5,548 bases of DNA. Source: Actinomycetota bacterium. GTDB lineage: Bacteria; Actinomycetota; Acidimicrobiia; Acidimicrobiales; Ilumatobacteraceae. The position numbers and the translations under genes are program-made. Shown here one piece after another: positions 1-5,548 of this stretch. The notes under the pieces were generated by a model, which saw only the letters and a program-made list of their open reading frames with translations, did not search any database and was not told the DNA's origin. The stretch's first letter is position 1, and each line of letters begins with the position of its first letter. Location: the NCBI GenBank assembly GCA_009705435.1, contig WLTJ01000125.1, positions 1 through 5,548 on the forward strand, read 5' to 3'.

Positions 1-1552
1 GACGAGCAGCCGCACTATCGGGCCGACCAGACAACATGCGCGCAATCTCATCAACTCTGTGCGATCCAGCCACCGGACTGGCACTGGCGATAGTGACCTC
101 CTGACCCGATCGAGTCACGACTTCCTTGCTCACTGCAACTTGCTGGTCGGCTACTGCTGCCACCTGAGCAAGGTGAGTGACGACAAAGATCTGATGCATT
201 TTTGCCAAACGCGCCAAACTGGCAGCCATTGAATTGGCCGCCGCTCCACCGATTCCAGCGTCCACTTCATCAAAAACGAGAACGGGTGGACCTTGAGTGA
301 GGACCAATCGAATCGCCAACATGGTGCGCGCCAATTCGCCGCCCGAGGCAATCTTGCTGAGCGGAGCGGGCGGTGTCCCAGGGTTTGCGGTCAACATCAT
401 CAGCACCTCGTCGGCGGGGTCGTCACCGGTGACCGTTATCTCCACCACTGCTCGTTCCATGGCGAGACCCCCAAGATGTGAGGTAATTGCCTTGCCGAGA
501 GCAGGGGCTGCCGCTTGACGTACTTTGGCCACGGTTTTTGCGGCGCTGCGCTCGTTTCGAGCCACGGTCAGGCGCTGCTTCTCTAGTGCCTCGACTCTCA
601 CTTCAAATGACTCCAACTCTTCAAGGCGGGCCCGGGACTCATCTAGGTAGGCAAGGACATCGGTCAGCGATTCGCCGTACTTACGCCGCAATTCACGCAG
701 GCTTTGGCGTCTCTCGCGGACTTCGCTCAGACGCTCGGGATCGTCCTCACAGGCCTCCCCGATATGACGAATGCGCCCACTGGCATCGGCGATTTCGGCG
801 ATGAGGTCCCTCAGATGCATGACCTCGGCCTCAAACGGAGCCCTGTGTTGTAACGCTGCGATGGCACTCCCCAGCAGATCAAGCGCGCCACCATCTTCAT
901 TAATCGCCTCGACACTGGCTTGGGCGGCGTGACGATGAGCAGTCGCATCTGCCAAAACATCTTCTTCGATCTCCAGGCTCGTCTCTTCGGCGGGATCGCT
1001 GACGCCAGCACCGAGAATCTCTTCAACTTGGAATCGCAGGAGATCGATTTCACGAGCGCGAACCCGGGTGTCTCCACCGAGGGCAGCTAAAGATGCATCA
1101 ATTTCGGTGAGTCGGGCTCGGGCTTCACGCAAAGGCTGAAGATCGGTATGCGCGAATTCGTCCAAGGCCGCCCTTTGCACAGAAGCAGAGAGCAGACTTT
1201 GGTGAGTATGTTGCCCATGGAGATCAACCAGTTTTTGCCCAAGTTCAGCCAATTGAGTGACAGTCGCCAGACGACCATTGACATAAGCGCGTGAACGGCC
1301 ATCGGCTGGGACGACTCGACATAACACCACTTCTTCGTCACCTGTGACGAAACGACCTTCAACGCGAGTCTCGAGCGCTCCCGTACGAATCCGACCAGTA
1401 TCGGCGCGACCGCCAACCAAGAGACTGATCGCTTCCACCAGCATCGTTTTTCCAGCGCCAGTTTCGCCAGTGAAAACCGTCAGACCCGCGCCAAAGACCA
1501 GATCAAGTCGATCGATAATCCCAAGATCTTCGATATGTAGTTCAAGCAACAT
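1..1552 (-). CDS. recN: DNA repair protein RecN (SMC-like ATPase), C-terminus cut by window edge
   Basis: RecN is a cytoplasmic SMC-family ATPase that acts early in recombinational repair of double-strand breaks. The frame is open for 517 codons from ATG 1552 to the window edge. Seen: an N-terminal ABC half with Walker A GETGAGKT (residues 29-36) inside a typical RecN opening; a central region rich in Glu, Arg and Leu with two probable coiled-coil arms (about 134-180 and 272-348); then the C-terminal ABC half with signature SGGELAR (403-409), Walker B ending VFDEVDAG (426-433, D428 and E429) and the switch histidine in VVTHLAQ (H460). The last visible stretch, IARMLSG and what follows, is normally close to the RecN C-terminus, so perhaps 10-30 residues are missing. 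It starts 19 bp after the nadK stop, with only a weak GGGA upstream. I saw no actinobacterial LexA-box-like palindrome just upstream, so SOS control from a local promoter is not evident. All ATPase motifs are intact. Confidence 0.97.
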   Translation of the reverse strand, partial: MLLELHIEDLGIIDRLDLVFGAGLTVFTGETGAGKTMLVEAISLLVGGRADTGRIRTGALETRVEGRFVTGDEEVVLCRVVPADGRSRAYVNGRLATVTQLAELGQKLVDLHGQHTHQSLLSASVQRAALDEFAHTDLQPLREARARLTEIDASLAALGGDTRVRAREIDLLRFQVEEILGAGVSDPAEETSLEIEEDVLADATAHRHAAQASVEAINEDGGALDLLGSAIAALQHRAPFEAEVMHLRDLIAEIADASGRIRHIGEACEDDPERLSEVRERRQSLRELRRKYGESLTDVLAYLDESRARLEELESFEVRVEALEKQRLTVARNERSAAKTVAKVRQAAAPALGKAITSHLGGLAMERAVVEITVTGDDPADEVLMMLTANPGTPPAPLSKIASGGELARTMLAIRLVLTQGPPVLVFDEVDAGIGGAAANSMAASLARLAKMHQIFVVTHLAQVAAVADQQVAVSKEVVTRSGQEVTIASASPVAGSHRVDEIARMLSGRPDSAAAR

Positions 1553-1571
1553 AGATGTCCCGCAACCTAGT

Positions 1572-2444
1572 TCAGCGGTCTGACAAACCAAATTTTGATT
1601 TAAGAATCTGATGGAAACGCTGGGGTTTCATCCGCACAAACAACGCAGGCTGCGATGATGCGGCACAACTGATCGACTCGCCAGCATGCAGAATCTGCAC
1701 TTCTTGACCGTCAACGGCCAATCCCACGGGTCGAGGTCCAACAACTTCAATGCGCACGACTTCGCGAGGTCCCAAAACTAACGAACGATCAAACAACATA
1801 TGGGGAGCCAAAGGCGTGAGCAGCAAGGCTTCCAATGTCGGCGAGACGACCGGGCCACGAGCTGACAGCGAATAAGCCGTGGACCCCGTGGGAGTTGCCA
1901 CTAATAAACCATCGGCTTGAAAGGTGGTGAACGCAACCCCATCGATGCTCACCGCTAACCGTACGGTTTGACCAGTGTGCATCTTTTCAATCGACGCCTC
2001 ATTGAGTGCCCGCCAGACAACGGGCGCACCATCTTGATTACTACCCGTGACATCAAGCACGAGACGCTTTTCAATCTCATAATCGCCCGCACAAAATCTC
2101 TCCAACGAGGTCAGCATCTGCTCGGGTTCTACTTCGGCCAAATAGCCCAAGTGACCAACATTGATTCCAAGGACGGGGACCTGCGCCCCATTCAACATTG
2201 TCACGCACCGCAACATGGTGCCATCACCGCCGACACTCAGCACCAGATCGGCACCAGGCGTAGGATCGTCGAGAATTGTGACGTCAGCAAGACCTAAAGC
2301 GTCGGCGTCATCGGGACAAGCAAGTGCTTGGTGATCGTGGGCGAGTAACCATTCGACAGCACGCCGCGCCACCATTGAGGCCTCGGGACGCTCAGAATGA
2401 CCGACGATCACGACCTTGAGGTGGGTTGAGGCGTGACTAGTCAT
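1572..2444 (-). CDS. nadK: NAD kinase
   Basis: NAD kinase phosphorylates the 2'-hydroxyl of the adenosine ribose of NAD to make NADP, using ATP or (in actinobacteria) often polyphosphate; it is a soluble cytoplasmic oligomer. The 290-residue product is of usual bacterial length. Seen: the GGDGT motif (72-76, with D74 the expected catalytic aspartate) after the hydrophobic strand ADLVLSV; the VLGINVGHLGYLAEV stretch (91-105); the NE pair at 148-149; the nucleotide-binding run DGLLVATPTGSTAYSLSA (178-195), the second family hallmark; and a late VDGQE (244-248). The start ATG at 2444 overlaps the tlyA stop as ATGA, so translation is probably coupled to tlyA. The stop TGA at 1572 lies 19 bp before recN. 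Actinobacterial NAD kinase is commonly annotated ppnK. Nothing in the sequence suggests loss of function; whether ATP or polyphosphate is preferred cannot be read by eye. Confidence 0.97.
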   Translation of the reverse strand: MTSHASTHLKVVIVGHSERPEASMVARRAVEWLLAHDHQALACPDDADALGLADVTILDDPTPGADLVLSVGGDGTMLRCVTMLNGAQVPVLGINVGHLGYLAEVEPEQMLTSLERFCAGDYEIEKRLVLDVTGSNQDGAPVVWRALNEASIEKMHTGQTVRLAVSIDGVAFTTFQADGLLVATPTGSTAYSLSARGPVVSPTLEALLLTPLAPHMLFDRSLVLGPREVVRIEVVGPRPVGLAVDGQEVQILHAGESISCAASSQPALFVRMKPQRFHQILKSKFGLSDR

Positions 2445-3196
2445 GCTGACATCTTCGCACGCACGGTGGCATGTAACAGGAACTCTTTATTGCCCTCAGC
2501 CCCAGTTAAGGGCGAAAGCATCACCCCGTGAACCTGCGCCCCAGCCTGTTCACATGATTCTCGAACGGCCAAACACGCCGCTTCGTGCAAATCTGGATCA
2601 GAAATGATTCCCCGACCCTTGGAAACCTCGCGCCGACCGACCTCAAATTGTGGCTTTACCAATAACACCAAGTCACTCCCTGTTTCACATACGCCCACCA
2701 AAGCAGACACAACAAGTGTGAGCGAAATGAAAGACAAATCGGCGACGACGCAGGACACTCGACCACCGATGTCATCGGCGGTCATGTCGCGCACGTTGAA
2801 ACGCTCGAACACCGTGACACGCTCATCGTCGCGGATCTTGGGATGTAACTGCCCGTGCCCCACATCAAGAGCGACCACATGGCCAGCTCCACGTTGCAAT
2901 AAGCAGTCACTAAAGCCACCCGTTGAAGCCCCAGCGTCCAAGACTCGACGACCAGTGACATCAATGCCATACGCCTCAAGCGCGCCGTCAAGTTTTTCTC
3001 CACCACGACTCACGAAACGCGCCGGTGGTCCACTCACCAGAAGGGCATCGCTGGGATCCACTTGATGAGCGACCTTTGAGGCCACGGCACCATTGACTAA
3101 AACTCTGCCAGATTCAATCAGTTCTGCGGCTTCTCTACGACTCACGACTAACTGTCGTCGCACAAGTTCGGCATCGAGTCGTTGACGACGCGACAT
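2441..3196 (-). CDS. tlyA: TlyA-family 16S/23S rRNA (cytidine-2'-O)-methyltransferase
   Basis: TlyA uses S-adenosylmethionine to 2'-O-methylate C1920 of 23S rRNA and, in the long type II form, also C1409 of 16S rRNA (E. coli numbering); loss gives capreomycin/viomycin resistance in mycobacteria. Of 251 residues, about 1-58 form an S4 RNA-binding domain (DAELVRRQLVVSRREAAELI at 8-27, VLVNG at 32-36) and about 60-251 an FtsJ-like Rossmann methyltransferase. The SAM-binding motif is LDAGASTGGFSDCLL (86-100). The expected K-D-K-E set is present: K68 (SRGGEKL), D153 (VADLSF), K181 (LVKPQFE) and E238 (GNKEFL). The linker before the catalytic domain reads A-R-F-V (59-62), not the mycobacterial R-x-W-V, and the C-terminus ends soon after E238, shorter than the mycobacterial enzyme as I recall it. 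ATG 3196 follows the upstream stop by 2 bp with no good Shine-Dalgarno, so coupling is likely. Historical annotation as a hemolysin is probably misleading. Confidence 0.95.
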   Translation of the reverse strand: MSRRQRLDAELVRRQLVVSRREAAELIESGRVLVNGAVASKVAHQVDPSDALLVSGPPARFVSRGGEKLDGALEAYGIDVTGRRVLDAGASTGGFSDCLLQRGAGHVVALDVGHGQLHPKIRDDERVTVFERFNVRDMTADDIGGRVSCVVADLSFISLTLVVSALVGVCETGSDLVLLVKPQFEVGRREVSKGRGIISDPDLHEAACLAVRESCEQAGAQVHGVMLSPLTGAEGNKEFLLHATVRAKMSA

Positions 3197-3198
3197 GA

Positions 3199-3600
3199 TT
3201 ATCTAGTCGGGGCCTTCTTGGCGGGTGCTTTCTTCGCTGCGACTTTCTTCGTAGCGACCTTCTTCACTGGCGCTTTTTTCGCAGCGGCTTTCTTTACTGG
3301 CGTTTTTTTCGCAGGTGCAGCCCCCGACAGTTGTTCAATCTCTTTTTCTAACATTGCAAGTCGGGTATTCACCTCGCCTAATTGTTTTGCAACTTCTCGC
3401 TCTACAGCCGCCGAGAAATACTGAGAGGATTTACTCTTCGCTTGCATCATCTCGCTGACGATTTTTTCGGCCTGGCGACGACCCTGATCACCGACCTTGC
3501 TCATCTCCTTGACGAGTTTTTCCGTGGCTTGAGGAGTCATGGGTGACATGGACTCAATCAGCTTTTTTATTGACTCCATCGTGCTGGGTTTCTTTGCCAT
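3199..3600 (-). CDS. Small phasin-like coiled-coil protein with histone-H1-like Lys/Ala/Pro tail
   Basis: Function not established. Starting at ATG 3600 the product is 133 residues. Residues 1-92 are helical and amphipathic (MESIKKLIESM, ATEKLVKEMSKVG, RRQAEKIVSEMMQ), with a likely leucine-type coiled coil at about 65-92 (VAKQLGEVNTRLAMLEKEIEQL); there is no signal peptide or membrane segment. From about 97 to the end it is a tail of only K, A, P, V and T plus a final R, with period-10 units of the KKAPVKKVAT kind. This architecture resembles phasins of the PhaF type (granule-associating helices plus a DNA-binding H1-like tail), but tails like this occur in unrelated nucleoid proteins such as mycobacterial HupB, so only a DNA- or RNA-binding role for the tail is reasonable inference. 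An in-frame TTG at 3627 would add nine residues; ATG (MAKKPS) is preferred, although its GAGG lies only 2 bases upstream. It stops 2 bp before tlyA. In M. tuberculosis the equivalent slot holds the short uncharacterised Rv1693; homology is not claimed. Confidence 0.85.
   Translation of the reverse strand: MAKKPSTMESIKKLIESMSPMTPQATEKLVKEMSKVGDQGRRQAEKIVSEMMQAKSKSSQYFSAAVEREVAKQLGEVNTRLAMLEKEIEQLSGAAPAKKTPVKKAAAKKAPVKKVATKKVAAKKAPAKKAPTR
3202..3312 (-). repeat. Degenerate 30-bp coding repeat (decapeptide Lys/Ala/Pro tail)
   Basis: The 3' end of the small phasin-like gene consists of imperfect units of about 30 bp. In protein these align as KKTPVKKAAA, KKAPVKKVAT, KKVAAKKAPA and a partial KKAPTR. 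On the plus strand the units are visible as repeated pyrimidine-rich blocks; the best pair is CTTTACTGGCG followed by a T run and CGCAG, against CTTCACTGGCG followed by a T run and CGCAG. The T runs are lysine AAA/AAG codons read from the other strand. Such tracts are prone to length change by slippage. Confidence 0.8.
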
Positions 3601-3652
3601 GCCCTCAGCGTACTCATTGTCTCGCAAAGCTGAGATTCGTAGTCAGTGACTT

Positions 3653-4477
3653 TTACAGCACTTCGTCGGCAACTGCTGATAGATCGGCAACATCAAAGTC
3701 AAGAGTAACCCCAGCAAAGAATTCGCTATTGGTCGCTGGTGACATTGACGCAAGGGTGACCCCCGATCGCACCAAAGCAAAACGGCAGCCCAGAGTCTGC
3801 GCAAATTTGCCGTCGGTTGAGGGTCGATCACCGACCATAATGGCTGACTGATCAACATTGCTGAGAAGTTCGGTGACAACATCGGCCATGGCCTGATGTG
3901 GCTTACCAGCGATCATCGGTTGCGCACCCGATGCAGTAGCAATGGCCGCGAGAATGCTTCCACCGCCCGGAATGGGGCCACTCGGCGTCGGGTAAGTGGC
4001 ATCGTCATTGGTGCCAATGAGAAGCGCCCCGCGACTAATTGCCAAAGACGCGCGGCGCATGACCTCGTAATCAAACCAGCGATGAAAGCCGACCATCACG
4101 ATGTCAATGCCGTGCAGAATCTCGTCGTTCTTACTTGCCAAGCAGTCGGCATAACGCACGATGTCTGCTCCCACATTTTGCAGCGCCTGCTCTATCCCTA
4201 AACCACCACAGACCAGAACTCTTTGACCCGCTTGCACCAAACTTGCCCCCGCCATGGCAGAGGTGACGATGTCGCCAGCAGCGCTGATGCCAACATCGGC
4301 GAGGGCCGCTACTTGTTCTTCTTGAGTTGACCAAGAATTGTTGGTCACGAACAACACTCGATGGCCCGCTTGACGAAATCTCTCAACTGCGTCTGCCGAA
4401 CCTGGGATGCCCTGATGAGCCAACCAGATCACACCGTCAAGGTCGCAGAGAATCGGAAATTTATGAAAATTACGCAT
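3653..4477 (-). CDS. HAD-superfamily phosphatase, NagD-like (C2 cap), possible glycerol-3-phosphate phosphatase
   Basis: A 274-residue HAD hydrolase, expected to remove phosphate from a small metabolite through an aspartyl-phosphate intermediate. Seen, numbered from ATG 4477: motif I CDLDGVIW (nucleophile D12, acid/base D14); motif II VTNN (T45, N46); a long insertion of roughly 146 residues before motif III, typical of the C2 cap of the NagD/4-nitrophenylphosphatase group; motif III AGKP (K192); and motif IV GDRPSTD (D217, D222). In gene position it corresponds to M. tuberculosis Rv1692, reported as a D-glycerol-3-phosphate phosphatase of glycerophospholipid recycling, but it ends about 50 residues after motif IV and lacks that protein's C-terminal extension. 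The frame stays open upstream to TTG 4636, but those 53 codons are antisense to the conserved N-terminus of the divergent DUF1015 gene, so ATG 4477 is chosen. It is probably the first gene of the operon. The substrate is not proven by sequence. Confidence 0.92.
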   Translation of the reverse strand: MRNFHKFPILCDLDGVIWLAHQGIPGSADAVERFRQAGHRVLFVTNNSWSTQEEQVAALADVGISAAGDIVTSAMAGASLVQAGQRVLVCGGLGIEQALQNVGADIVRYADCLASKNDEILHGIDIVMVGFHRWFDYEVMRRASLAISRGALLIGTNDDATYPTPSGPIPGGGSILAAIATASGAQPMIAGKPHQAMADVVTELLSNVDQSAIMVGDRPSTDGKFAQTLGCRFALVRSGVTLASMSPATNSEFFAGVTLDFDVADLSAVADEVL

Positions 4478-4488
4478 CGCTATGCGAT
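4473..4488. repeat. Overlapping short inverted repeats at the HAD start codon
   Basis: CGCAT-CGCT-ATGCG (4473-4486) and ATCGC-TAT-GCGAT (4476-4488) are two mutually exclusive 5-bp stems covering the HAD start codon. They could form a weak hairpin in the HAD transcript leader or a small operator in the divergent gap. Five-base stems arise easily by chance, so this is recorded as a sequence fact with little functional weight. Confidence 0.3.
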
Positions 4489-4519
4489 CTTGCCATGTCT
4501 CAGTCCCGCCACACATGGC

Positions 4520-4525
4520 ATTGTA
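4520..4525 (-). promoter_or_regulatory. Candidate -10 element for the HAD-tlyA-nadK-recN operon
   Basis: On the minus strand the short divergent gap contains TACAAT, one mismatch from the sigma-70 consensus. It would place a start site about 36 bases before the HAD ATG. No convincing -35 hexamer stands at 16-18 bp: the best-looking element, TTCAAA, is at a 14-bp spacing, which is too short. The element abuts the GTG start of the plus-strand gene. Called by eye only. Confidence 0.35.
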
Positions 4526-4530
4526 GAGGG

Positions 4531-5548
4531 GTGCCACGTTTTGAACCCTTTCGCGCTCTGCGTTATCCAGTTTCGCCCAGCCAACCAGAGTTGCTAAATC
4601 AGGTTGCTGCTCCGCCATACGACGTGCTGTCACCAACGGATATCGCCACTCTCAATGCCTCACACCCTCACAACATTGTGCATATCGATGTTCCCTTAGA
4701 AGACGATGGCCCAGGTCGCTATGAGCAGGCGGGACGAGTTCTACAGAGTTGGGTTGAACAAGGTGTCTTGGTTCGCGATGAGACTGCTTCGTTCACTATT
4801 TATCGGATGACGTTCACCGACGAAGCTGGAGTCGAACGGACAACGGTCGGGGTCGTTGGTGCTTTGGAAGTCGTCGACGAGGGATCGGGTGGAGTTCTCC
4901 CCCACGAACGCACCACTCCTAAAGCGAAAACAGATCGACTTGATTTGACGCGCTCCACGCTGGCCAACCTGTCACCAGTGTGGGGACTTTCACTCACTCC
5001 TGGGCTCACCGAATTGTTGCGCGCACCCGGACAACTTGTGGGCTCAATGACCACAGAGGGCGTGCTTCATACCGTTGAACGCGTTGATGATCCACGACGG
5101 GTGGCTGATATTTCGGCTGCTGTGGGCTCTCATGAAGTCGTTATTGCTGACGGGCATCACCGTTACGCCATTAGTCGCACATTTCGCGATGAACAGCGCG
5201 TCACCGATACGGGCAGTCATGGTTCGGCCGAATTGACGATGACCTATGTTGGTGAACTTATTGAAGAGCAACTCAGTGTGGAAGCAATCCATCGGCTGTA
5301 TTCAGAGATTTCGTACGAGAACCTTCGGCAAGCTTTAGAAAAGTATTTCGTGCTCTCCCCCTCACTGGCGGTCACCCCACCTATCACTCATGAGATGCAA
5401 GAGCGCGGAGCGCTCGTCCTAGTCAATACGGATGGAACGGGCCAGTTCATGGTGCCTCGAGCAGAGATGTTTGTTGGCGTGCGCGATCTTGATGGGGCAC
5501 GGCTCGAACATTGCCTCGCTGATGTATCCCACGAAGTCACCTATCAAC
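4531..5548 (+). CDS. DUF1015 family protein (COG4198-like), C-terminus cut by window edge
   Basis: A soluble protein of a widespread bacterial family whose biochemical role I cannot state with confidence; in clostridia relatives are often found beside serA/serC, which hints at a serine link, but none is visible here. The frame is open for 339 codons to the window edge; the family is usually about 400-450 residues, so perhaps 60-110 are missing. Family hallmarks seen: N-terminal PRFEPFRALRYP (2-13); AAPPYDVLSP (26-35); PHNIVHIDVP (45-54); YRMTF; the LPHERT...K.DR block with H125 and E126; and ADGHHRY (206-212), the most diagnostic motif. The GTG at 4531 is chosen because the family begins with this PRFEPFR-like segment. 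AGAGGG directly abuts the GTG, unusually close for a Shine-Dalgarno. An in-frame ATG at 4495 would add 12 unconserved residues. It is divergent from the HAD gene across 53 bp. Confidence 0.9.
   Translation, partial: MPRFEPFRALRYPVSPSQPELLNQVAAPPYDVLSPTDIATLNASHPHNIVHIDVPLEDDGPGRYEQAGRVLQSWVEQGVLVRDETASFTIYRMTFTDEAGVERTTVGVVGALEVVDEGSGGVLPHERTTPKAKTDRLDLTRSTLANLSPVWGLSLTPGLTELLRAPGQLVGSMTTEGVLHTVERVDDPRRVADISAAVGSHEVVIADGHHRYAISRTFRDEQRVTDTGSHGSAELTMTYVGELIEEQLSVEAIHRLYSEISYENLRQALEKYFVLSPSLAVTPPITHEMQERGALVLVNTDGTGQFMVPRAEMFVGVRDLDGARLEHCLADVSHEVTYQ

Noticed and set aside
1087..1416. Minus-strand frame of 109 codons within recN in another frame
   Set aside because: The recN frame is continuous through it with intact RecN sequence; no sign of a frameshift or a second gene.
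1553..1620. Possible LexA/SOS operator upstream of recN
   Set aside because: I read the 19-bp gap and the end of nadK and found no GAAC...GTTC-type palindrome.
1968..2297. Plus-strand open frame of 109 codons opposite nadK
   Set aside because: Antisense to the conserved NAD kinase core, with no recognisable domain and no plausible ribosome-binding site.
2604..3065. Plus-strand open frame of 153 codons opposite tlyA
   Set aside because: It lies entirely antisense to a well-supported tlyA; its composition (Ser/Thr/Pro/Arg-rich) is that of a shadow frame and shows no motif.
3260..3312. T-rich runs on the plus strand resembling terminator tails
   Set aside because: They are lysine codons of the minus-strand gene read in reverse, occur in tandem coding repeats and have no GC-rich stem before them.
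3182..3424. Plus-strand frame encoding an Ala/Phe-rich, apparently hydrophobic peptide
   Set aside because: It is the reverse of the Lys/Ala tail: AAG/AAA lysine codons read backwards give Phe/Leu. The membrane-like look is an artefact.
1..5548. Mobile element, CRISPR array, defence island, RNA gene or other undescribed multi-gene system
   Set aside because: All sequence is accounted for by six tightly packed housekeeping-type genes; there are no terminal inverted repeats, spaced direct repeats, transposase motifs, tRNA/rRNA signatures or abrupt composition changes visible.

Overview
The window is a compact chromosomal segment of housekeeping genes, most likely from an actinobacterium. Five genes lie on the minus strand and read, in transcription order, HAD phosphatase (4477 to 3653), a small lysine-tailed coiled-coil protein (3600 to 3199), tlyA (3196 to 2441), nadK (2444 to 1572) and recN (1552 to beyond the left edge). 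A sixth gene, a DUF1015-family protein, starts at 4531 on the plus strand, is divergent from the others, and runs off the right edge. The order HAD phosphatase - small protein - tlyA - NAD kinase - recN matches, as I recall it, the Mycobacterium tuberculosis block Rv1692-Rv1696. The N-terminus of TlyA also reads very like the mycobacterial protein. Base composition looks moderate rather than very high GC, so a non-mycobacterial actinobacterial lineage (for example Acidimicrobiia or a freshwater group) is plausible, but the class is a guess.

Layout. Positions 1-1552 hold almost all of recN; only the extreme C-terminus is missing. recN is separated by 19 bp from nadK. nadK and tlyA overlap by 4 bp (ATGA). 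tlyA starts 2 bp after the stop of the small lysine-tailed gene, and that gene starts 52 bp after the HAD gene stops. The spacing suggests a single transcription unit, with a possible -10 element (TACAAT on the minus strand, 4525-4520) in the 53-bp divergent gap at 4478-4530. Clear Shine-Dalgarno sequences are scarce, and the tightly packed starts look translationally coupled. No terminator, tRNA, rRNA, CRISPR array, transposon or attachment site was seen, and there is no gene-free stretch longer than about 50 bp.

Functions. The operon mixes recycling or detoxification of a small phosphorylated metabolite (HAD), rRNA 2'-O-methylation (TlyA), NADP synthesis (NadK) and double-strand-break repair (RecN). 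These are not steps of one pathway; the cluster is conserved by position rather than by obvious shared chemistry. The least understood members are the small protein, which has a phasin-like helical body and a histone-H1-like Lys/Ala/Pro tail, and the DUF1015 protein. I found no evidence of a new multi-gene system. The observations most worth a second look are the small tailed protein, the non-canonical inter-domain linker and short C-terminus of TlyA, and the reassigned start of the HAD gene.
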